DNA of 10,723 bases from an uncultured Kouleothrix sp. (lineage in GTDB: Bacteria > Chloroflexota > Chloroflexia > Chloroflexales > Roseiflexaceae), in contig CALLYN010000222.1 of NCBI GenBank assembly GCA_937858455.1, positions 1-10,723 of the forward strand, in the 5' to 3' direction. This document shows, one piece after another, positions 1 to 6,018 of this stretch. How positions within the stretch are numbered: the stretch's first letter is position 1; each line of letters opens with the position of its first letter. Made by a program: the position numbers and the translations under genes. The notes under the pieces were generated by a model. The model ran no database searches. It was not told where the DNA came from and saw only the letters and a list, made by a program, of their open reading frames with translations.

Positions 1-1
1 C

Positions 2-376
2 TCGGCGGCGGCGGCGCTGCACGGCGCGAGCATAACCGCGCGCGATGTTCAGGTGCTTGAGCTGACCGACCCGCACGGCATCGCCGCAGCGCTGGCGCTT
101 GAGGCGTGTGGCTTTGCCGAGCGCGGCGCGGGCGTGCAGCTGGCGCGCGAGGGCGCGATCACGCCCAGCGGTGCCACGCCGCTTGCCACCGGAGGCGGCT
201 GCAAAGCGCGTGGCGACACCATCGGCGCGAACGGCGTATTTCAGCTGGTAGAGCTGGTGCGGCAGCTGCGCGGCGGGGCAGGCAAGGCGCAGGTAGCCGG
301 CGCGAAAGTTGCGCTGGCGCAGTGCCTGGGCGGCATTGGGGCGACGGCGGCGACGCATATTCTGATTGCGGAATAG
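2..376 (+). CDS. Thiolase-family protein, C-terminal part (5' end outside window)
   Basis: The open frame runs in from the left edge and stops at TAG 374-376, giving about 124 residues of the C-terminal half of a thiolase fold. The match is clear: an alpha/beta block ending LEACGF, then GGGCKARGDTIGANG, then a QLVELVRQLRG helix and QCLGGIGATAATHIL at the end, the usual thiolase order. The arrangement and the DUF35 gene behind it resemble archaeal-type acetoacetyl-CoA thiolases, which make acetoacetyl-CoA and pass it to HMG-CoA synthase. Two conserved histidines are missing. The HD(A/C)F motif reads ELTDPHG, and the GHPIGATG motif reads GDTIGANG. The late cysteine (QCLGG) is present. Classical Claisen condensation is therefore doubtful. 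It could be a thiolase-superfamily lyase (such as the Ltp2-type aldolases that also pair with DUF35 proteins) or a non-catalytic partner. The family call is firm; the reaction is not. Confidence 0.85.
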   Translation, partial: SAAAALHGASITARDVQVLELTDPHGIAAALALEACGFAERGAGVQLAREGAITPSGATPLATGGGCKARGDTIGANGVFQLVELVRQLRGGAGKAQVAGAKVALAQCLGGIGATAATHILIAE

Positions 377-387
377 GAGAGGAAGCT

Positions 388-768
388 ATGGATCTTGCGA
401 AGCATTGGCGGCTACGCGCGGCACGCTACCGGCTCGAGGGGCAGCGCCACAGCGTCAGCGGCGCGGTGCGCTTCCCGCCCGAGGCGCCCGACGACAGCTG
501 GCAGCCTTTCGAGCTCAGCGGCGCCGGCACAGTCTATTCATTCAGCGTCGTGCGCCAGCCACCGGCCGGGCTCGATGAGGAAGCGCCGTATATTTTAGCG
601 ATGGTGAAGCTGGCTGAAGGGCCAATGATCACCGCCCAGCTGACCGACTGCGACGCCGAGCAGATAGCGATCGACATGCCCGTGCAGATGGTGACACGGC
701 GCCTGCGCGACCTCGGCCCCGACGGCCTGCTGGTATACGGGTACAAGTTCCGGCCGCTGCTTGGCTGA
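388..768 (+). CDS. DUF35 OB-fold acyl-CoA-associated protein without its zinc ribbon
   Basis: This 126-residue protein starts at ATG 388, 11 bases after the thiolase stop. A purine-rich ribosome site (AGGAGAGG, 375-383) overlaps that stop, so the two genes are translationally close. The order is typical of DUF35 proteins: an N-terminal helix (HWRLRAARYRLEGQR), a ribbon region, then an OB fold (ELSGAGTVYSFSVVRQPPAG, a MVKLAEGPMITAQLTD strand pair, and VYGYKFRPLLG at the end). DUF35 proteins bind thiolases; in archaea they help bridge thiolase and HMG-CoA synthase, and in steroid catabolism they bind Ltp2-type aldolases. The usual RCxxCG...CPxCG zinc ribbon is lost. Here it reads RHSVSG, then FPPEAPDDSWQPF with no cysteine, and the second half appears a few residues short. 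The OB core looks intact, so acyl-CoA or partner binding may persist without zinc. Confidence 0.85.
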   Translation: MDLAKHWRLRAARYRLEGQRHSVSGAVRFPPEAPDDSWQPFELSGAGTVYSFSVVRQPPAGLDEEAPYILAMVKLAEGPMITAQLTDCDAEQIAIDMPVQMVTRRLRDLGPDGLLVYGYKFRPLLG

Positions 769-815
769 TACCAGGCTGGCCGGCAGAACAGCGGGCGGCG
801 GCGCCCGGTATAGCA

Positions 816-851
816 AAAGGCCTGGGCGCAGTTGCACGCGCCCAGGCCTTT
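816..851. terminator. Bidirectional hairpin terminator between DUF35 gene and lexA
   Basis: A perfect 14-bp inverted repeat (AAAGGCCTGGGCGC at 816-829, GCGCCCAGGCCTTT at 838-851) encloses an 8-base loop. The arms begin with A and end with T on both strands, the polarity expected of an intrinsic terminator read either way. It lies between convergent genes (DUF35 ending at 768, lexA ending at 879), so it can stop both transcripts. Confidence 0.88.
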
Positions 852-878
852 GGTATCAGCGGGAAAAGCGCAAGCTGG

Positions 879-1535
879 CTAGAACATCTGGCGCAGCACG
901 CCTACCACACGCCCCTCGATGCGCACATTGCTGGCCTCGGTGTAGATCGGATCCATGGTGACGTTGGCGGGCTGAAGCCGGACGCGCGTGCCCTCTTTGT
1001 AGAACTTCTTCAGGGTAACCGAGTTATCGTCGCGCAGGCGCGCCGCGACCATCTGGCCGTTTTCGGCCGTCTCCTGGTAGCGCAGCAGCACGATGTCGCC
1101 GTCGTCGATCAGCGCGTCGATCATCGAGTGGCCCCGCACGCGCAGGGCATAGACATCCTTGAGCTTCTCGCTGGGGGCGATATCGGGCGGCACGTCGATC
1201 AGCTCGGCCGACTCGCTTGAGGTATCTTCGGGATCGGGCAGCGGCTGGCCAGCGGTGATCACGCCAAGCAGCGGCACCTGCGTGAACTCGCGGGTGCTAA
1301 TCCGCACCGCCGACGTTTGTGGGATGGTAATGCCGCGCGAAACCTTGCCCTGGCGCTTCAGCAGGCCCTTCGACTCGAGCGCCTTGAGGTTATAGGCAAC
1401 CACCGAGGTTGACGAAATATCGAGCTTCTCTTGGATCTGGCGGATTGCTGGCGGGAAGCCATGATCCTGCACAAAACCCTCGATGTAGGTGAGGATCTCT
1501 TTTTGCCGGTTTGATAAAGCGTCAGGGGAGCGCAT
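879..1535 (-). CDS. lexA: LexA repressor, SOS response regulator
   Basis: This 218-residue protein represses DNA-damage genes until RecA-stimulated self-cleavage. The N-terminal winged helix-turn-helix (about 1-70) has the family signature LSNRQKEIL followed by GFPPAIRQIQEKL, with a recognition helix near SSTSVVAYNLKALESKGLL. The C-terminal S24 peptidase domain carries the Ala95-Gly96 cleavage site (VITAGQPLP), nucleophile Ser137 (GHSMID) and general base Lys176 (VTLKKF), so autocleavage should work. Its length is close to that of other LexA proteins (E. coli 202), with a longer hinge after the cleavage site (DPEDTSSESAELIDV). The ATG at 1535 is preceded by a GAAAGGAA ribosome site. The gene is divergent from the histidine kinase, and its promoter holds a probable LexA box, which suggests autoregulation. 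Confidence 0.96.
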   Translation of the reverse strand: MRSPDALSNRQKEILTYIEGFVQDHGFPPAIRQIQEKLDISSTSVVAYNLKALESKGLLKRQGKVSRGITIPQTSAVRISTREFTQVPLLGVITAGQPLPDPEDTSSESAELIDVPPDIAPSEKLKDVYALRVRGHSMIDALIDDGDIVLLRYQETAENGQMVAARLRDDNSVTLKKFYKEGTRVRLQPANVTMDPIYTEASNVRIEGRVVGVLRQMF

Positions 1536-1633
1536 TGCAGTGTTCCTTTCGTTGACTGCGGCCGCTCCGAGCAGTGACGCCCGACGACGAAAGGCCGCAC
1601 ATTTGATCGAGTAGAACTTTTGTAGTAATTCTT

Positions 1634-1661
1634 ATTATACAAAAACACCTGTTCTTGTCAA
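1634..1661 (-). promoter_or_regulatory. lexA promoter (consensus -35 and -10)
   Basis: On the minus strand there is a perfect TTGACA (1656-1661) and a perfect TATAAT (1634-1639) separated by 16 bases. Transcription would start near 1627, leaving a leader of about 90 bases before the lexA ATG at 1535. Such a strong housekeeping promoter with an operator between its elements is typical of LexA-repressed genes. Confidence 0.85.
1643..1654 (-). promoter_or_regulatory. Probable LexA (SOS) box
   Basis: On the minus strand the site reads GAAC-AGGT-GTTT, one base from the Gram-positive DinR/Cheo consensus GAAC-N4-GTTC. It sits wholly between the -35 and -10 of the lexA promoter, where bound LexA would block RNA polymerase. 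Location and match support autorepression; binding itself is inferred. Confidence 0.65.
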
Positions 1662-1751
1662 GAGGGGTGTTTACAGTTTGTGGAAAACTGCTCGCGCGGC
1701 GCGGCAGCATTGCGCAGCGCACGCGGCTCATACGCACATATGATCGTTGCA

Positions 1752-1800
1752 CATTTTCTGGCTCTGCTGGGGCCACCGCCTCCCACAGAGCCAGAAAATG
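1752..1800. repeat. Perfect 15-bp inverted repeat (long-loop hairpin)
   Basis: CATTTTCTGGCTCTG at 1752-1766 is exactly complementary to CAGAGCCAGAAAATG at 1786-1800, with a 19-base C/G-rich loop. The arms do not have terminator polarity (no T run follows on either strand). It lies about 85 bases beyond the lexA -35 and about 170 bases before the kinase -35. It could be an RNA hairpin, a large dyad operator, or a short palindromic repeat element. The dyad is certain; the role is unknown. Confidence 0.75.
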
Positions 1801-1838
1801 CGTTTCACGAGGCAGCGCATCCGCCCACGAGCCTGCAC

Positions 1839-1854
1839 CGAACGGTAATGTTCG
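1839..1854. promoter_or_regulatory. Palindrome CGAAC-N6-GTTCG, possible operator
   Basis: Two perfect 5-base half sites (CGAAC 1839-1843, GTTCG 1850-1854) flank a 6-base spacer. The half sites match the Gram-positive LexA consensus, but the spacer is two bases too long, so it may belong to another regulator. It also lies inside a wider imperfect dyad (CCGAACGGT ... ACCGT ... TTCGG, about 1838-1874). Confidence 0.4.
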
Positions 1855-1968
1855 AGAAAAACCGTACCTTTCGGATAGCAATAATGCCACTGCCGCATAC
1901 GCAACGCCGGTTGGGCGCAGTCTTGCTACAAAAAGGCTTTTTTCCTATTCGGGGCGCTATTCCTGTGC

Positions 1969-1997
1969 TTGACAAGCAGAGAGGCAAGTGTAACAAT
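1969..1997 (+). promoter_or_regulatory. Probable promoter of the kinase/regulator operon
   Basis: A perfect TTGACA (1969-1974) is followed after 17 bases by AACAAT (1992-1997), a 4-of-6 match to TATAAT with an extended TG one base upstream. Transcription would start near 2004, giving a leader of about 60 bases. The -35 is embedded in a 13-base palindrome, TGCTTG-A-CAAGCA (1966-1978), which could be an operator. Confidence 0.6.
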
Positions 1998-2063
1998 AGC
2001 CGCATAAACGTGCCTTTTACGACATACTGCACCATCCCGAGGCAATTATCATAGAGGGACTGT

Positions 2064-3608
2064 GTGAGCACGTCACCCGACACCGAGCTCGTACACACGA
2101 TTTCGACACCGCCAATGCTCCGAGCCAGCGTCGAGCAGGTGGCGGGGGCGCTTGGCGAAAGTGTGGGCGCCTGGGCGTGTTACATGGCGCTTTCGGCCAC
2201 CGCCGGTCAGTCGCCGCGCCTGCTGGCGATCATCGGCCGGAAAGACGACCTACCGACATGGCGGGCGCTCGACGGCGCGGCGCTGCTGCGGCGCGCGTTT
2301 CACCGGCGCGAGGCGATGAAAGTGCAGGCCGGCGGGTGGCCCGCGCTGGCGCTGCCGATCATCCACGATGGGCAGGCGATTGGCGCGGCACTGCTGCTGT
2401 ACGACTATCATGTGTCGATCGACGCCGAGCGCGCGATCGGCGCGGCGCACCTTGCGGCAAACGCGATCGCATCGGCCCGCGAGGTGGCCCTGCTGCATCT
2501 GCAGGCCGAGCAGATCGAGGAGCGCACGCGGCTACGCGAGATCCAGGTGAGCCGCAACCTGATCCGCGGCGTGATCGACAGCGTGCCAATGGGCCTGGCG
2601 CTGATCGGCAGCGACGGCGTGATCCTGGCCGCGAATCGGGCGCTCTCCGACCTATTCGGCTTTGAGCCGGCGGCGCTGGTGGGCAGGCACTACAGCGCGG
2701 CAATGGGCTCGTGGCCGGACTCGCCGGCCGGGCGCACGTTCGAGTCGAAAGTATCGGAGCGCGTGCGGCGCACGCTGCTGCGCCCCGACGGCGCGCAGGT
2801 GCTCCAGGAGATCGCCAGCTTCCCGCTCTTCGACGCCAACGGCCAGCCGCACCAGGTCGTCGAGGTGTGGGAAGACATCACCGAGCGCGTGGCGCTGCAA
2901 ACGCAGCTGGTTCGCGCCGAGAAGCTGGCGGCGATCGGCCAGCTGGCAGCCAGCATCGCCCACGAGGTCGGCAACCCGCTGCAAGCGATCCAGGGCTTCC
3001 TCTCGCTGTTTCTCGAGCAGTGCCCGCCCGACCTGCCAAACGAGCGCTACCTCCAGCTGGCTGAAGAGGAGATCGACCGGATCGTGCAGGTGCTGGCGCG
3101 CCTGCGCGACCTGTACCGGCCGCGCGCCGACGTGTTTGGCGATGTCGACGTGAACGAGCTGATCAGCAGCGTGCTGCTGCTGACGGGCAAGCAGCTCGAG
3201 CGCAATAGCATCCGCACCATGCGCGAGCTGCACGCGAACATGCCCAAGATCCACGCGGTGGCCGACCAGATCAAGCAGGTGTTTCTGAACCTCGTACTGA
3301 ACGCCGCCGAGGCCATGAGCAGCGGCGGACTGCTGCATGTGCAGACGTATATCAGCGACGAGCGCACGCACGGCCGCTATGTCGTAGCGACGATCACCGA
3401 CACCGGGTACGGCATCCCGCCCGAGCAGCTCAAGCATATCTTCGACGGCATGCATACCACCAAAGAGCGTGGTATGGGCCTCGGCCTGTACACCAGCAAG
3501 GCGATAATCGATCGGCATATGGGGCGTATCAGCGTTCAGAGCCAGGTTGGCGAGGGCACGACTTTCACAATTATGCTGCCCTGCGCCAACGAGGAGACGA
3601 CCGTATGA
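2064..3608 (+). CDS. Soluble GAF-PAS sensor histidine kinase, NtrB-like
   Basis: This 514-residue kinase starts at GTG 2064, with AGAGGGA (2053-2059) just upstream. It has no transmembrane segment, so it senses something in the cytoplasm. Residues about 20-145 look like a GAF domain (AWACYMALSATAG, ALALPIIHDGQAIGAALL). A short coiled helix (145-165) leads to a PAS domain (about 166-275) ending VEVWEDITERV. The dimerisation helix carries His300 in SIAHEVGNPLQ. The ATPase domain has an N box (VFLNLVLNAAEAM, 406-418), G1 (DTGYGIP, 446-452), an F box (HIFDGMHTTK, 458-467) and G2 (GMGLGLYTSKA, 470-480). All residues needed for autophosphorylation are present. The HEVGNPL and MGLGLY forms are like the NtrB/HK4 group. 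The stop overlaps the next start by ATGA, so kinase and regulator are a cognate pair. The signal is not evident. Confidence 0.92.
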   Translation: MSTSPDTELVHTISTPPMLRASVEQVAGALGESVGAWACYMALSATAGQSPRLLAIIGRKDDLPTWRALDGAALLRRAFHRREAMKVQAGGWPALALPIIHDGQAIGAALLLYDYHVSIDAERAIGAAHLAANAIASAREVALLHLQAEQIEERTRLREIQVSRNLIRGVIDSVPMGLALIGSDGVILAANRALSDLFGFEPAALVGRHYSAAMGSWPDSPAGRTFESKVSERVRRTLLRPDGAQVLQEIASFPLFDANGQPHQVVEVWEDITERVALQTQLVRAEKLAAIGQLAASIAHEVGNPLQAIQGFLSLFLEQCPPDLPNERYLQLAEEEIDRIVQVLARLRDLYRPRADVFGDVDVNELISSVLLLTGKQLERNSIRTMRELHANMPKIHAVADQIKQVFLNLVLNAAEAMSSGGLLHVQTYISDERTHGRYVVATITDTGYGIPPEQLKHIFDGMHTTKERGMGLGLYTSKAIIDRHMGRISVQSQVGEGTTFTIMLPCANEETTV

Positions 3609-4399
3609 GGCAACCAGCGACGATTCTGATCGTCGACGACGAGCGCGCCGTGCGAATGATGCTCGAGGCCGCACTCCGCGCGCAAGGGCATAAGATTGAG
3701 GTGGCGGCCAATGGCGCGGCGGCACGCCAGCAGATCGCCGAGAGCGAATTTGACCTTGTGCTGCTCGACCTTCAGCTGGGCGACTCGGACGGGATTGAGA
3801 TTTTGCGCGAGATCAAGCATGACTGGCCGGACACCGAGGTGATTCTGCTGACCGCGCACGGCTCGATCAATAGCGCGATCTCGGCGCTGCGCCATGGCGC
3901 GTTCGATTACCTGCTGAAGCCCGCGCAGGTGAACGACATCCGCGAGCGGGTGGAGCGTGCGCTCGAGCAGCGCCGCACCTCGCGGCAGCGCCACGAGCTG
4001 CTCCAGCGGATCGCCGACAGCGCCCGCGCGCTGGGCGTGATCGACGCGAGCACACCCGGCGCGCCAGCCACGGCGCCGAATAGCTCGGATCGGATTGAAG
4101 TCGGGCCGCTGCTGCTCGACTTACGCCGCCACTCGGCGACGCTTGGCAAACACACCCTTTCGCTCACGCGCACCGAGTTCGCGCTGCTCACCACACTTTC
4201 GCAGCAGCCCGACACCGCGCTGAACTACAGCGCGCTTTCCGAGGCGGTATATGGCCGTGCGCAGCCCGAAGACGAGGCACGCGCCCTGCTACGCCCGCAT
4301 ATTGCCCGGCTGCGCCACAAGCTCGAGGCCACCGGAATCACCGGCGTAACACTGGTAAGCATCCGCAGCATGGGCTATATGCTGCAAACCGACGCCTGA
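3605..4399 (+). CDS. Response regulator: NtrC-like receiver with OmpR-type winged helix
   Basis: This 264-residue regulator overlaps the kinase gene by four bases (ATGA), indicating translational coupling. The receiver (about 5-120) has Asp11-Asp12 (IVDDE), phosphoacceptor Asp55 (LVLLDLQLGD), Thr83 (LLTAHG) and Lys105 (YLLKPA), all as required. Its GAFDYLLKP form is typical of NtrC-class receivers. A charged helix and a Pro/Ala-rich linker (about 120-160) lead to a C-terminal winged helix (about 164-262) with TRTEFALLTTL, a recognition helix near ALLRPHIARLRHKLE and the closing IRSMGYML hairpin of the OmpR/PhoB family. There is no sigma-54 AAA+ domain, so it should act at ordinary promoters. 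Its targets are unknown; the operon starting 48 bases downstream, or its own promoter palindrome, are candidates by position only. Confidence 0.93.
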   Translation: MRQPATILIVDDERAVRMMLEAALRAQGHKIEVAANGAAARQQIAESEFDLVLLDLQLGDSDGIEILREIKHDWPDTEVILLTAHGSINSAISALRHGAFDYLLKPAQVNDIRERVERALEQRRTSRQRHELLQRIADSARALGVIDASTPGAPATAPNSSDRIEVGPLLLDLRRHSATLGKHTLSLTRTEFALLTTLSQQPDTALNYSALSEAVYGRAQPEDEARALLRPHIARLRHKLEATGITGVTLVSIRSMGYMLQTDA

Positions 4400-4447
4400 G
4401 CTTGCGCTCGGGCAGCCGGGCACCAGCCTTCACAATGAGGTGAAGCG

Positions 4448-5422
4448 ATGACTACGATCCTCCCGCTGCGCGATCTGCCGGCGCACGTTAGCCTCCGCGA
4501 GGTTGGCCCGCGCGACGGGCTGCAGAACGAAGATACGATCCTTTCCACCGAGCAAAAAGTACGCCTGATCGACGCCTTGACCGCGTGCGGGCTGGGGCTG
4601 ATCGAGGTAGGGGCGTTTGTGCGGCCCGAGAATGTGCCGCAGATGGCCGACACCGCCGAGGTATTCGCGCAGATCGCGCGGCGCCCGGGCGTTGAGTACA
4701 GCGCGATCGCGCCGAACGCACTCGGGGCGCGGCGCGCGGTGGCGGCGGGCGCCGACGCGGTGCAGGTATTTTTGAGCGCCTCGGAAAGCCACAACCAGAG
4801 TAATGTGAACATGAGCATCGAGCAGTCGCTGGCACAGGCCGCCGAGGTCGCGGCGATCGTGCGGGGCGAGGGGCGCCTGTTCGACGCGGTGCTCTCGGTG
4901 GTGTTCGGCTGCCCGTTCGAGGGCGATGTGCCGCTCGCGCGGGTGCTCGACCTGTGCGGCCGGCTGCTGGACATCGGCGCGGCGCAGCTTACACTGGGCG
5001 ACACCACCGGGATGGCGCACCCGCGCCTGGTCCAGTCGGTCGTGGTGGCGTTTCGGCAGCGCTTCCCGCGCGCGGTGCTACGGCTACACCCGCACAGCGC
5101 GCGCGGCGCCGGGCTGGCGAATGTGCTCGCCGCGCTCGAGCTCGGCGTCGACCGCTTCGACGCCAGCGTGGGCGGGATCGGCGGCTGCCCGTTCGCGCCG
5201 GGCGCGCCGGGCAATATTTGCAGCGAAGATTTGACCCACATGCTGCACGAGATGGGTGTGGCAACCGGGGTGGATCTGCCGGCGCTGATGGACTGCGCGC
5301 GCCTGCTCGAGCAGATGCTGGGTCACGACGTGCCGGGGCAGACGATCAAGGCCGGGGTGTGCAAGCACCTGCCGCCCGGCGGCGGGCCGCGGCAATCGGC
5401 GCCGCTTGAACACCCGGCCTGA
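4448..5422 (+). CDS. Hydroxymethylglutaryl-CoA lyase family enzyme
   Basis: This 324-residue TIM-barrel lyase would split HMG-CoA into acetoacetate and acetyl-CoA, the last step of leucine breakdown. Residues line up with human HMGCL at a constant offset of 19: Arg22 and Asp23 (REVGPRDGLQNE), Glu53 (LIEVGAF), His214 and His216 (LHPHS), Cys247 in the signature SVGGIGGCPFAPG, and Asn256 (PGN). The metal site and the catalytic cysteine are thus present. Oddly, the HxHDTYGQ loop of classical enzymes reads HPHSARGA, so the residue after the second metal His is Ser rather than Asp. An alternative is the (R)-citramalyl-CoA lyase (Ccl) of Chloroflexus, which belongs to the same family. The ATG at 4448 has GAGGTGA at 4437-4443. 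Pairing with mccB downstream favours the leucine role. Confidence 0.88.
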   Translation: MTTILPLRDLPAHVSLREVGPRDGLQNEDTILSTEQKVRLIDALTACGLGLIEVGAFVRPENVPQMADTAEVFAQIARRPGVEYSAIAPNALGARRAVAAGADAVQVFLSASESHNQSNVNMSIEQSLAQAAEVAAIVRGEGRLFDAVLSVVFGCPFEGDVPLARVLDLCGRLLDIGAAQLTLGDTTGMAHPRLVQSVVVAFRQRFPRAVLRLHPHSARGAGLANVLAALELGVDRFDASVGGIGGCPFAPGAPGNICSEDLTHMLHEMGVATGVDLPALMDCARLLEQMLGHDVPGQTIKAGVCKHLPPGGGPRQSAPLEHPA

Positions 5423-5470
5423 CGGCCGCGCCGTAGCGGGATATCCGCGCTGAGCAGCTATTGGAAAACG

Positions 5471-5477
5471 AGGAGGA
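5471..5477 (+). promoter_or_regulatory. Strong ribosome binding site selecting GTG 5482
   Basis: AGGAGGA lies 4-5 bases before GTG 5482. An in-frame TTG at 5461 would put this site inside the gene and has no ribosome site of its own; the extra residues it adds (MENEEEE) are simply the purine-rich site translated. GTG 5482 is therefore the better start. Confidence 0.8.
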
Positions 5478-5481
5478 AGAG

Positions 5482-6006
5482 GTGTTCGAGCTGGGCCGTA
5501 TCGCGGGGCTGCGCATCACCGCCAAACCATCGGCGATCGTTGGATCGCTGCTGCTGTGGGCCGCGCTGGCCGCGATCGGCGCGGCGCTGGGGCTCGCGCC
5601 TGCCACGGCGCTAGCCGCCGGGCTAGCCGCCACCGCGCTGCACTGGCTTTCGAGCCTGGCGCATCACCTGGGGCACAGCTGGGCGGCGCGGCGCACGGGC
5701 TACCCGATGATCGGTGTGCGGCTGTGGGGCGTGCTGGGCAGCTCGATCTACCCGCGCGACGAGCCGGCGCTGCCTGCGGCCGTGCATATGCGCCGGGCGC
5801 TGGGCGGGCCGCTCGCGAGCCTGCTGCTGACGCTGGTGGCGGCCGGGCTGGCGCTGGCGCTGCGCCCGGCTGGCGGGGCAGCCTGGCTGGTGGCGCTGTT
5901 CTTCTTCGCCGAAAACCTGCTGGTATACACCGGCCAGGTGCTGCTGCCGCTGGGTTTCAACGACGGCGCGACGCTGCTGTACTGGTGGCGCCGGCGCCAG
6001 CACTAA
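5482..6006 (+). CDS. M50 (site-2 protease)-like membrane protein with HHLGH in place of HExxH
   Basis: This 174-residue integral membrane protein has about four hydrophobic segments (roughly 18-38, 40-60, 108-127, 133-152). Its order matches M50 intramembrane metalloproteases. A zinc motif sits in the second segment, followed by AARRTGYP as in HELGHxxxARRxGxP; then comes GGPLASLLLTL, and finally LLPLGFNDGATLL, the NxxPxxxxDG-type motif with Asp161. The zinc motif reads H61-H62-L-G-H65, so the two metal histidines and the aspartate are kept but the catalytic glutamate is replaced by histidine. It is probably not an active protease. A binding or regulatory pseudoprotease, or a different metal function, is possible. 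It sits 59 bases after the HMG-CoA lyase gene and 12 before the HD gene, inside the same apparent operon. Family membership is probable; function is unknown. Confidence 0.72.
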   Translation: MFELGRIAGLRITAKPSAIVGSLLLWAALAAIGAALGLAPATALAAGLAATALHWLSSLAHHLGHSWAARRTGYPMIGVRLWGVLGSSIYPRDEPALPAAVHMRRALGGPLASLLLTLVAAGLALALRPAGGAAWLVALFFFAENLLVYTGQVLLPLGFNDGATLLYWWRRRQH

Positions 6007-6018
6007 CTGGAGGCGACC

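Larger units (their letters stand above)
1536..2063. other. Divergent intergenic region between lexA and the histidine kinase gene
   Basis: These 528 bases hold no convincing gene. The frames open here (for example 1680-2054 on the plus strand) encode low-complexity, unrecognisable peptides and lack a good ribosome site. Parts are visibly more AT-rich than the coding DNA around them, with A and T runs near 1856-1862 and 1929-1943. The region contains the lexA promoter and operator on the left, a promoter for the kinase operon on the right, and between them a 15-bp inverted repeat and a second palindrome, both described separately. Its length exceeds what two divergent promoters need, so an untranslated RNA or further operators are possible. 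Confidence 0.7.

Noticed and set aside
1614..1625. Second possible LexA box (GAAC-TTTT-GTAG)
   Set aside because: Only one half site is intact; two mismatches in the other half make it indistinguishable from chance.
1522..1890. 122-codon minus-strand frame upstream of lexA
   Set aside because: It overlaps the lexA promoter, operator and start and has non-coding-like composition.
1680..2054. 124-codon plus-strand frame in the lexA/kinase gap
   Set aside because: It runs through the 15-bp dyad and the kinase promoter, lacks a ribosome site, and its peptide resembles no protein family.
2652..3725. 357-codon minus-strand frame under the histidine kinase gene
   Set aside because: The kinase and receiver motifs on the plus strand are complete; the antisense peptide has no recognisable pattern.
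4400..4447. Possible terminator or promoter between the regulator and the HMG-CoA lyase gene
   Set aside because: Only a 4-bp stem (GAGC-TTGC-GCTC) without a T run and no -35/-10 pair; it does not clearly separate the two units.
5415..5428. Small hairpin CGGCC-TGAC-GGCCG over the HMG-CoA lyase stop codon
   Set aside because: A 5-bp stem with no T run; common by chance in GC-rich DNA and not good evidence of a terminator.
5461..5481. TTG 5461 as the start of the M50-like gene
   Set aside because: No ribosome site precedes it, while GTG 5482 directly follows AGGAGGA; the extra residues are only the translated ribosome site.
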